From assembly GCA_020544565.1 (NCBI GenBank), contig CP078014.1, forward strand, positions 2,854,016-2,918,015: a stretch of 64,000 nt of DNA, in the 5' to 3' direction. The notes beneath the pieces were generated by a model. The model saw nothing but the letters and a program-made list of their open reading frames with translations, was not told the origin of the DNA and searched no databases. The position numbers and the translations under genes were made by a program. Source of the DNA: Bradyrhizobiaceae bacterium (GTDB taxonomy: Bacteria > Pseudomonadota > Alphaproteobacteria > Rhizobiales > Xanthobacteraceae). The stretch's first letter is position 1. Every line of letters begins with the position of its first letter. Below, piece after piece: positions 15,847 to 24,401 of the stretch.

Positions 15847-16023
15847 GGTCGCATGTACGCAGCTACCTTCGGCAATGGAGCCACGCGTGACACGTCCATA
15901 GCAGAGCCGATCCCGCGCCGCTAGGTTCCGCGCGCGCGTCCATGCGAAATGCCGCGCCTGATCCGGCTGGCGTTTTCAATCCAGCCGATCCGGTCCCGCG
16001 CTGGGAGACAATCCGCGCCGCCG

Positions 16024-16683
16024 TCAGGCGTGGCCGGCCTCGTTCGACAGCATGGCGAGGTCGATGCCGATCTTTTCCAGCGCGCGCGCGTATTTCCCTT
16101 CCGCGTTGCGTCCGAACACCAGGTCGGAATCCGCCGGACAGTGCAGCCAGCCGTTGTGCTGGATTTCGTTTTCCAGTTGCCCCGGCGCCCAGCCGGCATA
16201 GCCGAGCGCCAGCATGGCGTGCTTCGGCCCGGCGCCGGCGGCGATCGCCTTGAGGATGTCCAGCGTCGCGGTGAGGCAGATGCCGTCGTCGATCGGCAGC
16301 GTGGCGTCCTCGATGAAGAAATCGCTCGAATGCAGCACGAAACCGCGCCCGGTTTCCACCGGCCCGCCCTTCATCACCTTCATGGCTTCCGCGGCCCGCG
16401 GCAGTTTGATCGGCTCGGACTTGTCGATGATGTCGAGCTGCCGCAGCAGTTGCGGGAAGTCGATGCTGCCCGCCGGGCGGTTGACGATGATGCCCATCGC
16501 CCCCTCGGCGGAATGTGCGCACAGATAGATCACCGAGCGTGCGAAACGCTCATCGTCCATCACCGGCATCGCGATCAGCAACTGGCCATCGAGATAACCG
16601 GAGCCCACGGCATCGGAGACAGAGCCGGTGGCGGTCGGCCGGCCCGTCGCGGGCTTTGCTGTCTTGGGGCGCGGTGTGGTCAT
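16024..16683 (-). CDS. YqgE/AlgH family protein
   Basis: A 219-residue protein of the YqgE (DUF179) family. The core begins [20 protein letters not shown], followed by [21 protein letters not shown], both highly conserved in the family, and ends with [11 protein letters not shown]. About 40 extra N-terminal residues are Lys/Pro/Thr rich. The family fold is known, but its molecular role is not; in Pseudomonas AlgH it has been linked to exopolysaccharide regulation. The ATG at 16683 follows GGGGAGAG and is preferred over an upstream start at 16740. Confidence 0.92.
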   Translation of the reverse strand: MTTPRPKTAKPATGRPTATGSVSDAVGSGYLDGQLLIAMPVMDDERFARSVIYLCAHSAEGAMGIIVNRPAGSIDFPQLLRQLDIIDKSEPIKLPRAAEAMKVMKGGPVETGRGFVLHSSDFFIEDATLPIDDGICLTATLDILKAIAAGAGPKHAMLALGYAGWAPGQLENEIQHNGWLHCPADSDLVFGRNAEGKYARALEKIGIDLAMLSNEAGHA

Positions 16684-16878
16684 GCGCAACGACTCTCCCC
16701 TTGATATCACTATCCTGATATTGGTGGTTTGTTCTGTCAATCAAGCCATCGTCCGCGCCGATCGCCGCAATTGCCTGCGGATGACGCATGGCCTGTCGCG
16801 AAAAAGGCTGGATCGCAGGCCATGCAACCGTCATCACCAATCCGTCCCGCTCCGGGATCCCGCCTGCGAGGGCCTTCG

Positions 16879-17721
16879 ATGACACTGCCGGTTCCCTTTC
16901 GCGCCGCCGCCCTTGCCGTGGCCGCCGCCTGCCTGATTGCGGGCAGCGCGCGAGCGGACGACGCCTCGCCATGGATCAAGGACACCTATTCGCAGGTCCG
17001 GCTGATCGCGGGCTCGCGCAGCGGCACGGCGTTTCTCGGCGGCATCGCGCTCCAGCTTCAGCCCGGCTGGAAAACCTATTGGCGTACACCGGGGGATTCG
17101 GGCGTGCCGCCGCGGTTTGATTTCAGCAAGTCCGAGAACGTCGAGAGCGTCACCATCCTGTGGCCCGCGCCGATGAGATTCCCCGATGGCGCCGGCGGCG
17201 TCTCACTCGGCTACAGCAAGCAGGTGCTGCTGCCGCTGCGCATCGTCGCCAAACACGCCGACAAGCCGGTGACGCTGCGCGCCGCGATCAACTACGCGGT
17301 GTGCGACAAGCTGTGCGTGCCGGTGGAAGCCTCGGCCGAACTGACGTTCACCAGCGTGGCCAGCACCGAGGACAGCGCCATCGCGGCAGCGCTCGACACC
17401 GTGCCGAAGCCGGCCAGGATCGGCGACGCCACGCCGCTCGCGATCCGCGACGTGCGGCGCGAAGGTGCGAACACCGTCGTGGTGGATGTCATCGCGCCCA
17501 GAGAGGCCGGCGGCAAGGAAGTCGACCTGTTCGTCGAAGGACCGACCCCGGACTGGGCGCTGCCGGTGCCGAAGCTGGTCAAGCGCGAGGCCAACGGGCT
17601 GCGCCGCTTCAGCTTCAACCTCGAAGGGCTGCCGCCCGGCGCGAGCGCCACCGGCGCGGTGTTGAAATTCACGCTCACGGGGCCGTCCGCTGCCTACGAA
17701 TACACCGCCGCGTTGCCGTAA
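16879..17721 (+). CDS. Exported DsbD N-terminal-domain protein
   Basis: A 280-residue periplasmic protein with a signal peptide (cut after ARA near residue 25). The rest matches the DsbD/ScsB N-terminal immunoglobulin-like domain (PF11412 type): ALQLQPGWKTYWRTPGDSG, and a Cys pair in NYAVCDKLCVPVEA, which would be the thiol relay site. It lacks the DsbD transmembrane and thioredoxin parts, so electron input must come from another protein, not seen nearby. It is followed 71 bases later by a peroxiredoxin gene on the same strand, suggesting a common link to thiol redox or peroxide defence. Confidence 0.85.
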   Translation: MTLPVPFRAAALAVAAACLIAGSARADDASPWIKDTYSQVRLIAGSRSGTAFLGGIALQLQPGWKTYWRTPGDSGVPPRFDFSKSENVESVTILWPAPMRFPDGAGGVSLGYSKQVLLPLRIVAKHADKPVTLRAAINYAVCDKLCVPVEASAELTFTSVASTEDSAIAAALDTVPKPARIGDATPLAIRDVRREGANTVVVDVIAPREAGGKEVDLFVEGPTPDWALPVPKLVKREANGLRRFSFNLEGLPPGASATGAVLKFTLTGPSAAYEYTAALP

Positions 17722-17792
17722 GGCGCGGCGAAACGCGTTCCCCTGCCGCTCCGGACGCGCTATGACAGCGTCCCCGAAGCAGGAGAGCAAGA

Positions 17793-18278
17793 ATGACGAT
17801 CAAGGTTGGCGACAAACTGCCCGCAGCCACGTTTCGCGTGATGACCGCAGACGGCGTTCAGACCAAAACCACCGACGACATTTTCAAAGGCAGGAAGGTG
17901 GCGCTGTTCGCCGTGCCCGGCGCCTATACCGGCACCTGCCACAAGATGCATCTGCCGAGCATTTTCCTCAACGCCTCGGCGCTCAAGGCCAAGGGCGTCG
18001 ACGCCATCGCCGTGGTGTCGGTCAACGACGCTTTCGTGATGAACGCCTGGAAGCGCGACACCGACCAGCGCGACGAGGCGATCTTCCTCGCCGACGGCAA
18101 CGCGGAGTTCGCCAAGGCCATCGGCCTCGAACTCGACGCTTCCGGCAATGGCCTCGGCATCCGCTCCAAGCGCTATGCGATGCTGGTGGAGGACGGCGCG
18201 GTGAAAATTCTCAACCTCGAGGCCAACCCCGGCAAGGTCGAAGTCTCCGGCGGCGACACGCTGCTCGGGCAGCTTTAA
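17793..18278 (+). CDS. Peroxiredoxin, Prx5/AHP-type
   Basis: A 161-residue thiol peroxidase of the human Prx5/plant type II group. The peroxidatic Cys49 lies in PGAYTGTCHKMHLP, where most homologues have PGAFTPTC; the Pro-to-Gly change beside the active site is a mild variation. It should reduce hydrogen and alkyl peroxides with glutaredoxin, glutathione or thioredoxin as donor. A purine-rich AGGAG lies about 8 bases before the ATG. A REP-like inverted repeat separates its end from the convergent rnhA gene. Confidence 0.93.
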   Translation: MTIKVGDKLPAATFRVMTADGVQTKTTDDIFKGRKVALFAVPGAYTGTCHKMHLPSIFLNASALKAKGVDAIAVVSVNDAFVMNAWKRDTDQRDEAIFLADGNAEFAKAIGLELDASGNGLGIRSKRYAMLVEDGAVKILNLEANPGKVEVSGGDTLLGQL

Positions 18279-18284
18279 TATCTT

Positions 18285-18363
18285 CGTCATTGCGAGCAAA
18301 GCGAAGCAATCCACTGTTCAAATAACTTGGATTGCTTCGTCGCTCACGCTCCTCGCAATGACG
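18285..18363. repeat. REP-like inverted repeat, family 1 copy A
   Basis: The element opens with CGTCATTGCGAG and ends with CTCGCAATGACG, with internal GAAGCAATCCA and TGGATTGCTTC arms. It lies between convergent genes (peroxiredoxin and rnhA), where it could form a long hairpin in either transcript. A closely related copy lies at 45466-45554, and a shrunken one at 27797-27820. Such elements are scattered in Bradyrhizobium-type genomes. Confidence 0.85.
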
Positions 18364-18371
18364 AGAAGACC

Positions 18372-18821
18372 CTACCTGTTCTCCGCCAATCCCTCCCGCG
18401 CGAGCTGGTCGGCGCGCTCGTTTTCGGGATGGCCGGCATGGCCCTTAATCCAGTGCCAGCGGATGTGGTGCGGCTTGAGTGCGGTTTCGAGCCGCTGCCA
18501 CAGGTCGGCGTTCTTCACCGGCTTGCGGTCGGCGGTCTTCCAGCCGTTGCGTTTCCAGTTGTGAATCCAGGCGGTGATGCCCTGGCGCACATACTGGCTG
18601 TCGGTGGTGAGATCGACCACGGCGGGGCGCTTCAGCGCCTCCAGCGCCGAGATCGCCGCCATCAATTCCATGCGGTTGTTGGTGGACGGATTTTCGCCAC
18701 CCTTCAATTCCTTCTCGACGTCGCCGAAGCGCAGGATCGCGCCCCAGCCGCCGGGCCCCGGATTTCCAGAACAGGCGCCGTCGGTGAAGATCGTGACATG
18801 CGGGCGGTTGTCGGCGCTCAC
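18372..18821 (-). CDS. rnhA: Ribonuclease HI
   Basis: A 149-residue enzyme that removes the RNA strand of RNA-DNA hybrids. The four catalytic acids are present: Asp14 (FTDGACSGN), Glu52 (NNRMEL), Asp74 (TDSQYV) and Asp138 (NERADQL). The start is GTG at 18821, which overlaps the thrB stop in a GTGA, so the gene is translationally coupled. It is the third gene of ispH-thrB-rnhA, an order shared by many alphaproteobacteria. Confidence 0.95.
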   Translation of the reverse strand: MSADNRPHVTIFTDGACSGNPGPGGWGAILRFGDVEKELKGGENPSTNNRMELMAAISALEALKRPAVVDLTTDSQYVRQGITAWIHNWKRNGWKTADRKPVKNADLWQRLETALKPHHIRWHWIKGHAGHPENERADQLAREGLAENR

Positions 18822-19798
18822 GCAGCGAAGCCCTCGCCGTCGATGCCGTAGTCGGTGATGCTGGTGACGCCCTGATGGAAGCGCAGCTTGCGGACGTATT
18901 CCAGCGGGTCCTTCGGCTTCACCAGCGCGCCGGGCGGCACGTTGAGCCAGTCCACCAGCCGTGTCAGCAGGAAGCGGATCGCCGCCCCGCGCGCCAGGAG
19001 CGGCAACGCGGCGCGCTCCGCAGCGGACAACGCGCGCGCGCGTCCATAGGCGTTGAGAAACGCCCGCGCCTTGGTGACGTTGAAGGCATGATCGCTCTCG
19101 AAGCACCACGCATTGAGACAGATCGCGACGTCGTAGGCGAACATGTCGTTGCAGGCGAAGTAGAAGTCGATCAGGCCGGACAGCCTGTCGCCGAGAAACA
19201 GCGCATTGTCCGGAAACAGGTCAGCATGGATCACGCCGCGCGGCAGCGCCGACGGCCAGTGCGCCTCCAGATGATCGAGCTCCGCGGCCAGCAGCGCGGT
19301 GAGACCAGCCTGCACGCTGTCGGCGCGCGCGGCGGCCTGATCGAACAGCGGCCGCCAACCGGCAACCGACAGGGCGTTGGCGCGCGTCATGGCGAAATCG
19401 GCCCCGGCCAGATGCATCTTCGCCAGCGCCTCGCCGATGGCGGCGCAATGGGCGACGCTCGGCCGGCGCGGCCACACCCCTTCGAGAAAATCGATGATGG
19501 CGGCGGGCCGTCCCGCCAGTGTGCCGAGCGCCACGCCGGCGCAATTGGCCACCGGCTGCGGACAGGTGATGCCGCGCGCGGCGAGATGCGCCATCAGCCC
19601 GAGAAAGAACGGCAGGTCGCCTGCCGCGACGCGCTTCTCGTACAGCGTCAGGAAGAAGTAGCCGCGACTCGTGTGCAGCAGATAGTTGGAATTCTCCACG
19701 CCCTCGGCGATGCCCTTGTAGGACAGCAGATCGCCGATTCCGTAGCCGGCGAGAAACTCGGCGAGCTGCTCGGCGCTGACGTCGGTATAAACCGCCAT
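18818..19798 (-). CDS. thrB: Homoserine kinase, aminoglycoside-phosphotransferase type
   Basis: A 326-residue cytoplasmic kinase that phosphorylates homoserine for threonine synthesis. It belongs to the APH-fold ThrB class of alphaproteobacteria rather than the GHMP class. The catalytic loop [11 protein letters not shown] and the metal motif [14 protein letters not shown] are clear, as is the N-terminal [12 protein letters not shown]. It begins a single base after ispH ends and shares a GTGA overlap with rnhA. Confidence 0.95.
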   Translation of the reverse strand: MAVYTDVSAEQLAEFLAGYGIGDLLSYKGIAEGVENSNYLLHTSRGYFFLTLYEKRVAAGDLPFFLGLMAHLAARGITCPQPVANCAGVALGTLAGRPAAIIDFLEGVWPRRPSVAHCAAIGEALAKMHLAGADFAMTRANALSVAGWRPLFDQAAARADSVQAGLTALLAAELDHLEAHWPSALPRGVIHADLFPDNALFLGDRLSGLIDFYFACNDMFAYDVAICLNAWCFESDHAFNVTKARAFLNAYGRARALSAAERAALPLLARGAAIRFLLTRLVDWLNVPPGALVKPKDPLEYVRKLRFHQGVTSITDYGIDGEGFAA

Positions 19799-19799
19799 C

Positions 19800-20771
19800 T
19801 CACTCCGCCGCGTCGTTGCGCAGCGGGCGCGGCAGCGGGAAGAATTCGTTCTCGTGGGCGGCGGAAACCGTCTCCACCCGCAGCGTGTAGTGCGCGGCGA
19901 AGGCGTCCATGATTTCCTCGACGATCACCTCCGGCGCCGACGCGCCCGCGGTGATGCCGAGCGTCTTGATGCCGGCGAACTTCGACCAATCGAGTTCGGA
20001 GGCGCGCTGCACCAGCACCGAGACCTTGCAGCCCTCGCGCTCGGCGACCTCGCGCAGGCGCTGGGAGTTCGACGAATTGGGCGAGCCGACCACGATCATG
20101 GCCTCGACCTGCGGCGCGACCTTCTTCACCGCGAGCTGGCGGTTGGTGGTGGCGTAGCAGATGTCTTCCTTGTGCGGGCCGTCGATATTCGGGAAGCGCT
20201 CCTTGAGCACGGCGACGATTTCCTTGGTGTCGTCGATGGAGAGGGTGGTCTGGGTGACGAAGGCGAGCTTGGTGGCGTCCTTGGGCTGGAAGGTGCGCGC
20301 TTCCTCCATGGTCTCGATCAGCACCACCGCGCCCTTGGGCAGTTGCCCCAGGGTGCCGACCACCTCCGGATGCCCGGCGTGGCCGATCAGGAGAATCTCC
20401 CGGCCGCGCTTGAAATGGATGGCGGCCTCGCGGTGGACCTTGGTCACCAGCGGGCAGGTCGCGTCCAGGGTGAAGAAATTGCGCCGGCCGGCCTCGTTGG
20501 GAATGGCCTTCGGCACGCCATGGGCGGAAAACACCACCGGGGCGTCGGTCTCGGGGATTTCGTCCAGTTCCGCGACGAAAATGGCGCCCTTTTCGCGCAG
20601 GCTCTCCACCACATAGCGGTTATGCACGATTTCGTGACGGACGTAGACCGGGGCGCCGTAGAGTTTCAGCGCGCGTTCCACCGTGTCGATGGCCCGGACC
20701 ACGCCGGCGCAAAATCCCCGCGGGGAACACAGCACGATGGAAAGCGGCGGTTTTTGAGCGTCTAAGGTCAT
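19800..20771 (-). CDS. ispH: 4-hydroxy-3-methylbut-2-enyl diphosphate reductase
   Basis: A 323-residue [4Fe-4S] enzyme that performs the last step of the MEP isoprenoid pathway, forming IPP and DMAPP. Cluster ligands are visible in PRGFCAGV (Cys21), DATCPLV and DICYATTN; the active-site segments [10 protein letters not shown] and [11 protein letters not shown] are conserved. The ATG at 20771 fits the usual IspH N-terminus; a TTG 6 codons upstream is less likely. First gene of ispH-thrB-rnhA. Confidence 0.96.
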   Translation of the reverse strand: MTLDAQKPPLSIVLCSPRGFCAGVVRAIDTVERALKLYGAPVYVRHEIVHNRYVVESLREKGAIFVAELDEIPETDAPVVFSAHGVPKAIPNEAGRRNFFTLDATCPLVTKVHREAAIHFKRGREILLIGHAGHPEVVGTLGQLPKGAVVLIETMEEARTFQPKDATKLAFVTQTTLSIDDTKEIVAVLKERFPNIDGPHKEDICYATTNRQLAVKKVAPQVEAMIVVGSPNSSNSQRLREVAEREGCKVSVLVQRASELDWSKFAGIKTLGITAGASAPEVIVEEIMDAFAAHYTLRVETVSAAHENEFFPLPRPLRNDAAE

Positions 20772-20880
20772 TTTCTGAGCCGGAATCAAGCAGTTTGGGG
20801 CCGACGGACGGGCGCTGAAGCAGGAAGCCGAACAGGACTTGGGGCCGCGTTCAACCGTCTGTCAAGGGCGATCCGGACCA

Positions 20881-20910
20881 TTGCACGGTCCGCCCCCGGC
20901 AGACTATATA
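20881..20910 (+). promoter_or_regulatory. Probable sigma-70 promoter of trcR
   Basis: TTGCAC (20881-20886) and TATATA (20905-20910) are 18 bases apart. A start near 20917 would leave an untranslated leader of about 75 bases before the trcR ATG. The leader contains a small inverted repeat, CATCACCGATG, near 20924-20934. Confidence 0.5.
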
Positions 20911-20990
20911 GGGCTTATTCCCGTCATCACCGATGACTAGACGGCTTTACCCCCAAAAACCCGGCGGGCGAAGCGCAAAGGAGACTCGCC

Positions 20991-21692
20991 ATGAGCAATG
21001 CACCGCTGATGCCGAAGGCGACGGCCGTGTGGCTGGTTGACAATACCGCGCTCACCTTCGACCAGGTCGCCGAATTCACCAAGATGCATCCGCTGGAAGT
21101 CCGCGCCATCGCCGACGGCGACGCCGCCCAGGGCATCAAGGGCATGGACCCGATCTCGACCGGGCAGCTCACCCGCGAGGAGATCGAGCGCGGCGAGGCC
21201 GACCCCGACTACCGGCTCAAGCTCGGCGAATCCAAGGTGATCCTGCCCGAGGCCAAGAAGAAGAAGGGCCCGCGTTATACCCCGGTGTCGCGCCGCCACG
21301 AGCGCCCGAGCGCGATCCTCTGGCTGGTACGCAACCATCCGGAGCTGAAAGACAGCCAGATCATGCGCCTCGTCGGCACCACCAAGACCACCATCGCCTC
21401 GATCCGCGACCGCACCCACTGGAACGCGCAGACGCTGACGCCGATGGACCCGGTGACGCTCGGCCTGTGCTCGCAGATCGAACTCGATTTCGAGGTGCAG
21501 CGCGCGGCCAAGGAAAAGCCGGCCACCCAGCAATATGGCGGCGCGACGCTGCTGCCGGCCGCGGAAACCACCCGCAAGGAGGCCGAGCACGAAGCCGGCG
21601 CGACTTCCGCCAGAAGCGACGACGATATCAATGTCGACGCGGTGTTCGCAAAGCTCAAGACCATCGGCGGCAAGAAAGCCGACGACGAATAA
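20991..21692 (+). CDS. trcR: Cell-cycle transcriptional regulator TrcR (DUF1013)
   Basis: A 233-residue protein of the DUF1013 family, limited to alphaproteobacteria and named TrcR as a cell-cycle regulator. The conserved front MPKATAVWLVDNTALTFDQV, the YTPVSRRHERPSAILWLVRN core, and a helix-turn-helix-like DSQIMRLVGTTKTTIASIRD near residues 118-140 are present. The C-terminal 50 residues are charged and variable. AAGGAG lies about 8 bases before the ATG. It is a single-gene unit with a good promoter upstream and a terminator hairpin at 21828. Confidence 0.92.
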   Translation: MSNAPLMPKATAVWLVDNTALTFDQVAEFTKMHPLEVRAIADGDAAQGIKGMDPISTGQLTREEIERGEADPDYRLKLGESKVILPEAKKKKGPRYTPVSRRHERPSAILWLVRNHPELKDSQIMRLVGTTKTTIASIRDRTHWNAQTLTPMDPVTLGLCSQIELDFEVQRAAKEKPATQQYGGATLLPAAETTRKEAEHEAGATSARSDDDINVDAVFAKLKTIGGKKADDE

Positions 21693-21717
21693 GCGTTACG
21701 GACATTCCCGCAGGTTC

Positions 21718-21821
21718 GAGCCTTTTCCGCTTTGATGGAATCAAAGCGGACGCTCTAAGTTTTTGTTTGGTCGCATTTTCTTCACGCGAACCGGTCTCCA
21801 CTTCGCTCGAAAATGCTCTCA
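21718..21821. repeat. Dispersed repeat, family 2 copy A
   Basis: The segment contains a perfect 10-bp hairpin (21727-21736 with 21740-21749, CCGCTTTGAT/ATCAAAGCGG) followed by a TTTTCTTC-ACGCGAA and CCACTTCGCTCGAAAA tail. The same composite occurs, reversed, at 31406-31510. It begins 25 bases after the trcR stop. Confidence 0.75.
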
Positions 21822-21827
21822 TACGGC

Positions 21828-21855
21828 AAAGGCCGCGCTTTGGGCGCGGCCTTTT
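21828..21855. terminator. Bidirectional rho-independent terminator (trcR / ompW)
   Basis: AAAGGCCGCGC, TTTGG, GCGCGGCC and TTTT form an 8-bp GC-rich stem flanked by A and T runs (stem 21831-21838 with 21844-21851). It can serve the trcR transcript on the plus strand and the OmpW transcript on the minus strand. Confidence 0.85.
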
Positions 21856-21883
21856 CGTTTCTGCGAGCTTATTTCTTCAAGTC

Positions 21884-22594
21884 TCAGAACTTGTAGGTGA
21901 TGCCGGTGCCAATCAGCCACGGATCGAGATTGACCTTGCCGGAAACGGGCGTCACGCCGTTGATGGTGCCTTCCCAGTTCGGACGCAGCCAGATTTTCTT
22001 GACGTCGACGTTCCATCCCCAGTGCTTGTCGATCATGTAGTCGAAACCGAACTGCGCGACGGGAGCGAAACTATCTTTCAGGTGGCTGTTCGTCACCGCC
22101 ACGCCCGCGCCGTTGGCCACATTGCCTGCGGACTGGCTGAAGAAGAACGTGTAGTTCACACCGCCGCCGACATAGGGTTTGAACGCGCCAAAATCGGTGA
22201 AGTGATATTGCAGGGTCAGTGTGGGCGGCAGCAACCACGCCTTGCCGACGTCAAGGCCATTGGTGGCCGGAACGCCCGTGCCGGTGACATGATGCCTGGT
22301 CACGCCGAGGATCAGCTCCGCAGCGATATTCTTCGTAAAGAAGTAGGAGATATCGAACTCAGGCACCACTGTATCGGACGTGCTCAGTCCCGAACCGAGG
22401 ACTTGATCCACGTATCCGGAATCACGGGTAATCACGCCAAGCGCACGCAGGCGGAACATCCACGGATTCCACGGCTCGTATACCGGCGCCTTGTACACGG
22501 GCGCGGCGGGAAGATCAGCAGCCTGTGCTGACGTTGCAGCCCCGACAAGTGCCGTCGCCAAGACCAGCGACGACGCGGCAAGAAAGTTCTTCAT
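21884..22594 (-). CDS. ompW: OmpW-family outer-membrane protein
   Basis: A 236-residue outer-membrane protein with a signal peptide (cut after AQA near residue 25). OmpW features are clear: WMFRLRALGVI after the signal, LTLQYHF, FKPYVGGGVNYTFFF, and a C-terminal LIGTGITYKF ending in Phe. The family forms a narrow 8-strand barrel with a hydrophobic channel for small compounds. GGGGT lies upstream of the ATG. A FixK/FNR-type box lies 83 bases before the ATG; E. coli ompW is also FNR-controlled, so induction at low oxygen is likely. Confidence 0.92.
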   Translation of the reverse strand: MKNFLAASSLVLATALVGAATSAQAADLPAAPVYKAPVYEPWNPWMFRLRALGVITRDSGYVDQVLGSGLSTSDTVVPEFDISYFFTKNIAAELILGVTRHHVTGTGVPATNGLDVGKAWLLPPTLTLQYHFTDFGAFKPYVGGGVNYTFFFSQSAGNVANGAGVAVTNSHLKDSFAPVAQFGFDYMIDKHWGWNVDVKKIWLRPNWEGTINGVTPVSGKVNLDPWLIGTGITYKF

Positions 22595-23017
22595 GATAGA
22601 CCCCATAAACGATCGCCAGCGAAAGATTTTCTGACGACATCCATAGGCACCGAGCCGGAATTGCCGGGATTTGATGTACGTCAAAATGGAAGGCAATAAC
22701 GATCAAGTTGATGACGGCCGTGGCAATGATGACACAGAGGTCATCGGATCTCGTCGATCCCAACACCGCCACGCTGGAATCTCGCGACGGCACGGAGAGG
22801 CGCCGCACTGAACAGATCAAGCTTATCGAACGCGACAATGCGGCCAGGATTGCCAAGATCGCGCCGCGACAGGCCGCAACACGTGGCCGAACGTTTCGAC
22901 ACGTGAATTTGTGAAGGTCGGCCTCGCCGGATTTTTCAACCGGCTCTCGAGCTTCATCAGCGATGCCGGCAAACCGAATTGAATTCCATCCCGCAGGATT
23001 GCATCGGGCGCAAGACC
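22595..23017. other. Intergenic stretch with the ompW promoter region
   Basis: About 420 bases without a convincing gene. The left third holds the ompW leader and the FixK/FNR-type box. A 68-codon plus-strand frame (22708-22914) has no ribosome-binding site and an unusual composition, so it is not called. Nothing else is recognised in 22700-23017. Confidence 0.5.
22671..22684 (-). promoter_or_regulatory. FixK/FNR-type box upstream of ompW
   Basis: TTGATGTACGTCAA has the arms TTGA and TCAA separated by 6 bases, the consensus of FNR, Anr and FixK proteins; the central GTAC is itself palindromic. Its centre is 83 bases before the ompW ATG, consistent with a site at about -41.5 and a leader of about 40 bases. 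Evidence is the motif plus the known FNR control of ompW in enterobacteria. Confidence 0.7.
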
Positions 23018-23707
23018 CTACTTCCCTTTCGCTCCGCCCTGCTTCGCGGCCTTGCGCGCATCGGCGATGGCGAGCTTGAACTGCTCGGCGGTCAGCCCGC
23101 CCGGCACGCGAAAGGTGCCGACCACGAATGCGGGCGTGCCGCGGAACCCGAAGGCTTCCGCCTGATCGTTGTTGCGCTTGAGCAGCGCCTCGATGGCGGG
23201 CTTGTTGGCTGCGAGATCGGCCTTGAGCCGGGCGACATCGAGGCCCGCGCCCGCCAGCGCCTGCTCGATCACGGCCTCGGTCAGCCGCCCGCTGTGGCCG
23301 ATCAGGGCCCGGTGCGCCGCTTCATACTTGTCCTGATATTTCGCGGCCTGCACCAGCCGCGCCGCATATCCCGACGGATCGCCGAGGATCGGCCAGTCCT
23401 TGAGCACGAGGCGCACCTTGGCGTCGTCCTTGAGCACCTGATCGAGCACCGGCGAGATCTTCTTGCAGTAGGGGCAGCGGTAATCGAAATACTCGACGAT
23501 GGTGATGTCGCCGTCAGGGTTGCCGAGCGCGGGAATCTCCGGATCGCGCAGCACGCGCTCCTTGCTCAGGATATTGTCCGCGGACGCCGCATTGTCCGTG
23601 GCCGAGGCACTGTCCTGCGCCGCACGCGCAGGCGCGGCAACGAGCACCAGCGCGGCGAGCGCCACGGCCACGAGGCCGCAATATGTCTGTCGCAGGTTGA
23701 AGGTCAT
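23018..23707 (-). CDS. DsbA-family thiol oxidoreductase
   Basis: A 229-residue periplasmic protein with a signal peptide (cut after ARA near residue 29). The thioredoxin fold holds the active site CPYC in YFDYRCPYCKKISPVL, and the cis-Pro loop FRGTPAFVVG is present. A helical insertion lies between. It resembles the BdbD/ScsC/Com1-like DsbA group that makes or isomerises disulfides. A single gene about 57 bases after the PhnA-domain gene on the same strand. Confidence 0.9.
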   Translation of the reverse strand: MTFNLRQTYCGLVAVALAALVLVAAPARAAQDSASATDNAASADNILSKERVLRDPEIPALGNPDGDITIVEYFDYRCPYCKKISPVLDQVLKDDAKVRLVLKDWPILGDPSGYAARLVQAAKYQDKYEAAHRALIGHSGRLTEAVIEQALAGAGLDVARLKADLAANKPAIEALLKRNNDQAEAFGFRGTPAFVVGTFRVPGGLTAEQFKLAIADARKAAKQGGAKGK

Positions 23708-23763
23708 ATCACCGCACTTTCAGCAGGGTTCTTATCAGGGCTTTTGGCCAGCCGCCGCGAGGC

Positions 23764-23976
23764 TCACGCCTTTTTCAGGAATTCCGTGCGCAGGACAAGG
23801 CCCTTGATCTTGTCGGTGCGGCCCTCGATCTCGTCTTCATCGTCGGTGAGGCGGATGTTCTTCACCACCGTGCCGCGCTTCAGCCCGCTGGACGAGCCCT
23901 TGACCTTGAGATCCTTGATGACGACGACGGTGTCGCCGTCTTTCAACTCGTTGCCGTTGCTGTCCCTGACCGCCAT
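23764..23976 (-). CDS. YjdM/PhnA C-terminal-domain protein
   Basis: A 70-residue protein matching the C-terminal domain of YjdM (formerly PhnA): VRDSNGNELKDGDTVVVIKD, then LKVKGSS and KRGTVVKNIRLTDD. The zinc-ribbon N-terminal half of longer YjdM proteins is absent, which is common in alphaproteobacteria. Despite the old name, a role in phosphonate use is not established. AAGGA lies about 6 bases before the ATG at 23976. Confidence 0.9.
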   Translation of the reverse strand: MAVRDSNGNELKDGDTVVVIKDLKVKGSSSGLKRGTVVKNIRLTDDEDEIEGRTDKIKGLVLRTEFLKKA

Positions 23977-24005
23977 GTTCTGTTCCTTGTGATCCACGGA
24001 CCGCA

Positions 24006-24266
24006 CTAATACCGATGGTTGAGCATGTCTTCCGCCATGTTGCGGTGGGCGCGCTCAATGCGCTCGTTGCCCGACATGCGGCTGTTGGCCACGTCGCGGT
24101 CCTTGCGGCAGGCGACATAAGCCGGCGAACCCGGCTGTCCCTGGGCGCGGCAGAGGGCGTCGTCATCGACCCTGTCGGCCACCGGGTTGCGCTCGAACTG
24201 CGCGCAGGCCGACACCATCAGGGCCGTGGCCGCCATCGCCACCATCCGCCATCGATTCTGCTGCAC
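24006..24266 (-). CDS. Small lipoprotein
   Basis: An 86-residue protein when started at GTG 24266: the n-region QQNRWR, a hydrophobic core and the lipobox VSAC give a lipoprotein signal with Cys near residue 21. An ATG at 24245 would leave no positive n-region. The mature part is polar with two further Cys (ALCRAQG and VACRKDRD) and ends in AEDMLNHRY. No family is recognised. It lies 135 bases after the propionyl-CoA synthetase gene and 29 before the PhnA-domain gene. Confidence 0.7.
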   Translation of the reverse strand: MQQNRWRMVAMAATALMVSACAQFERNPVADRVDDDALCRAQGQPGSPAYVACRKDRDVANSRMSGNERIERAHRNMAEDMLNHRY

Positions 24267-24401
24267 CGGTCCGCGCCCCGCTGTCTCGCCACGCCATCCG
24301 CCGGCAGGCGCCGGCGGCGCCCGTCTTTGAACCCGGCCAGCGGGCAAAAGCAAGGCGCGCCGACGCCGCAATCCTGCCCGGCGCGGGAGAAGGGCCGCGA
24401 A

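Noticed and set aside
22708-22914. 68-codon plus-strand frame in the ompW-dsbA gap
   Set aside because: No ribosome-binding site, odd composition, no recognisable feature.
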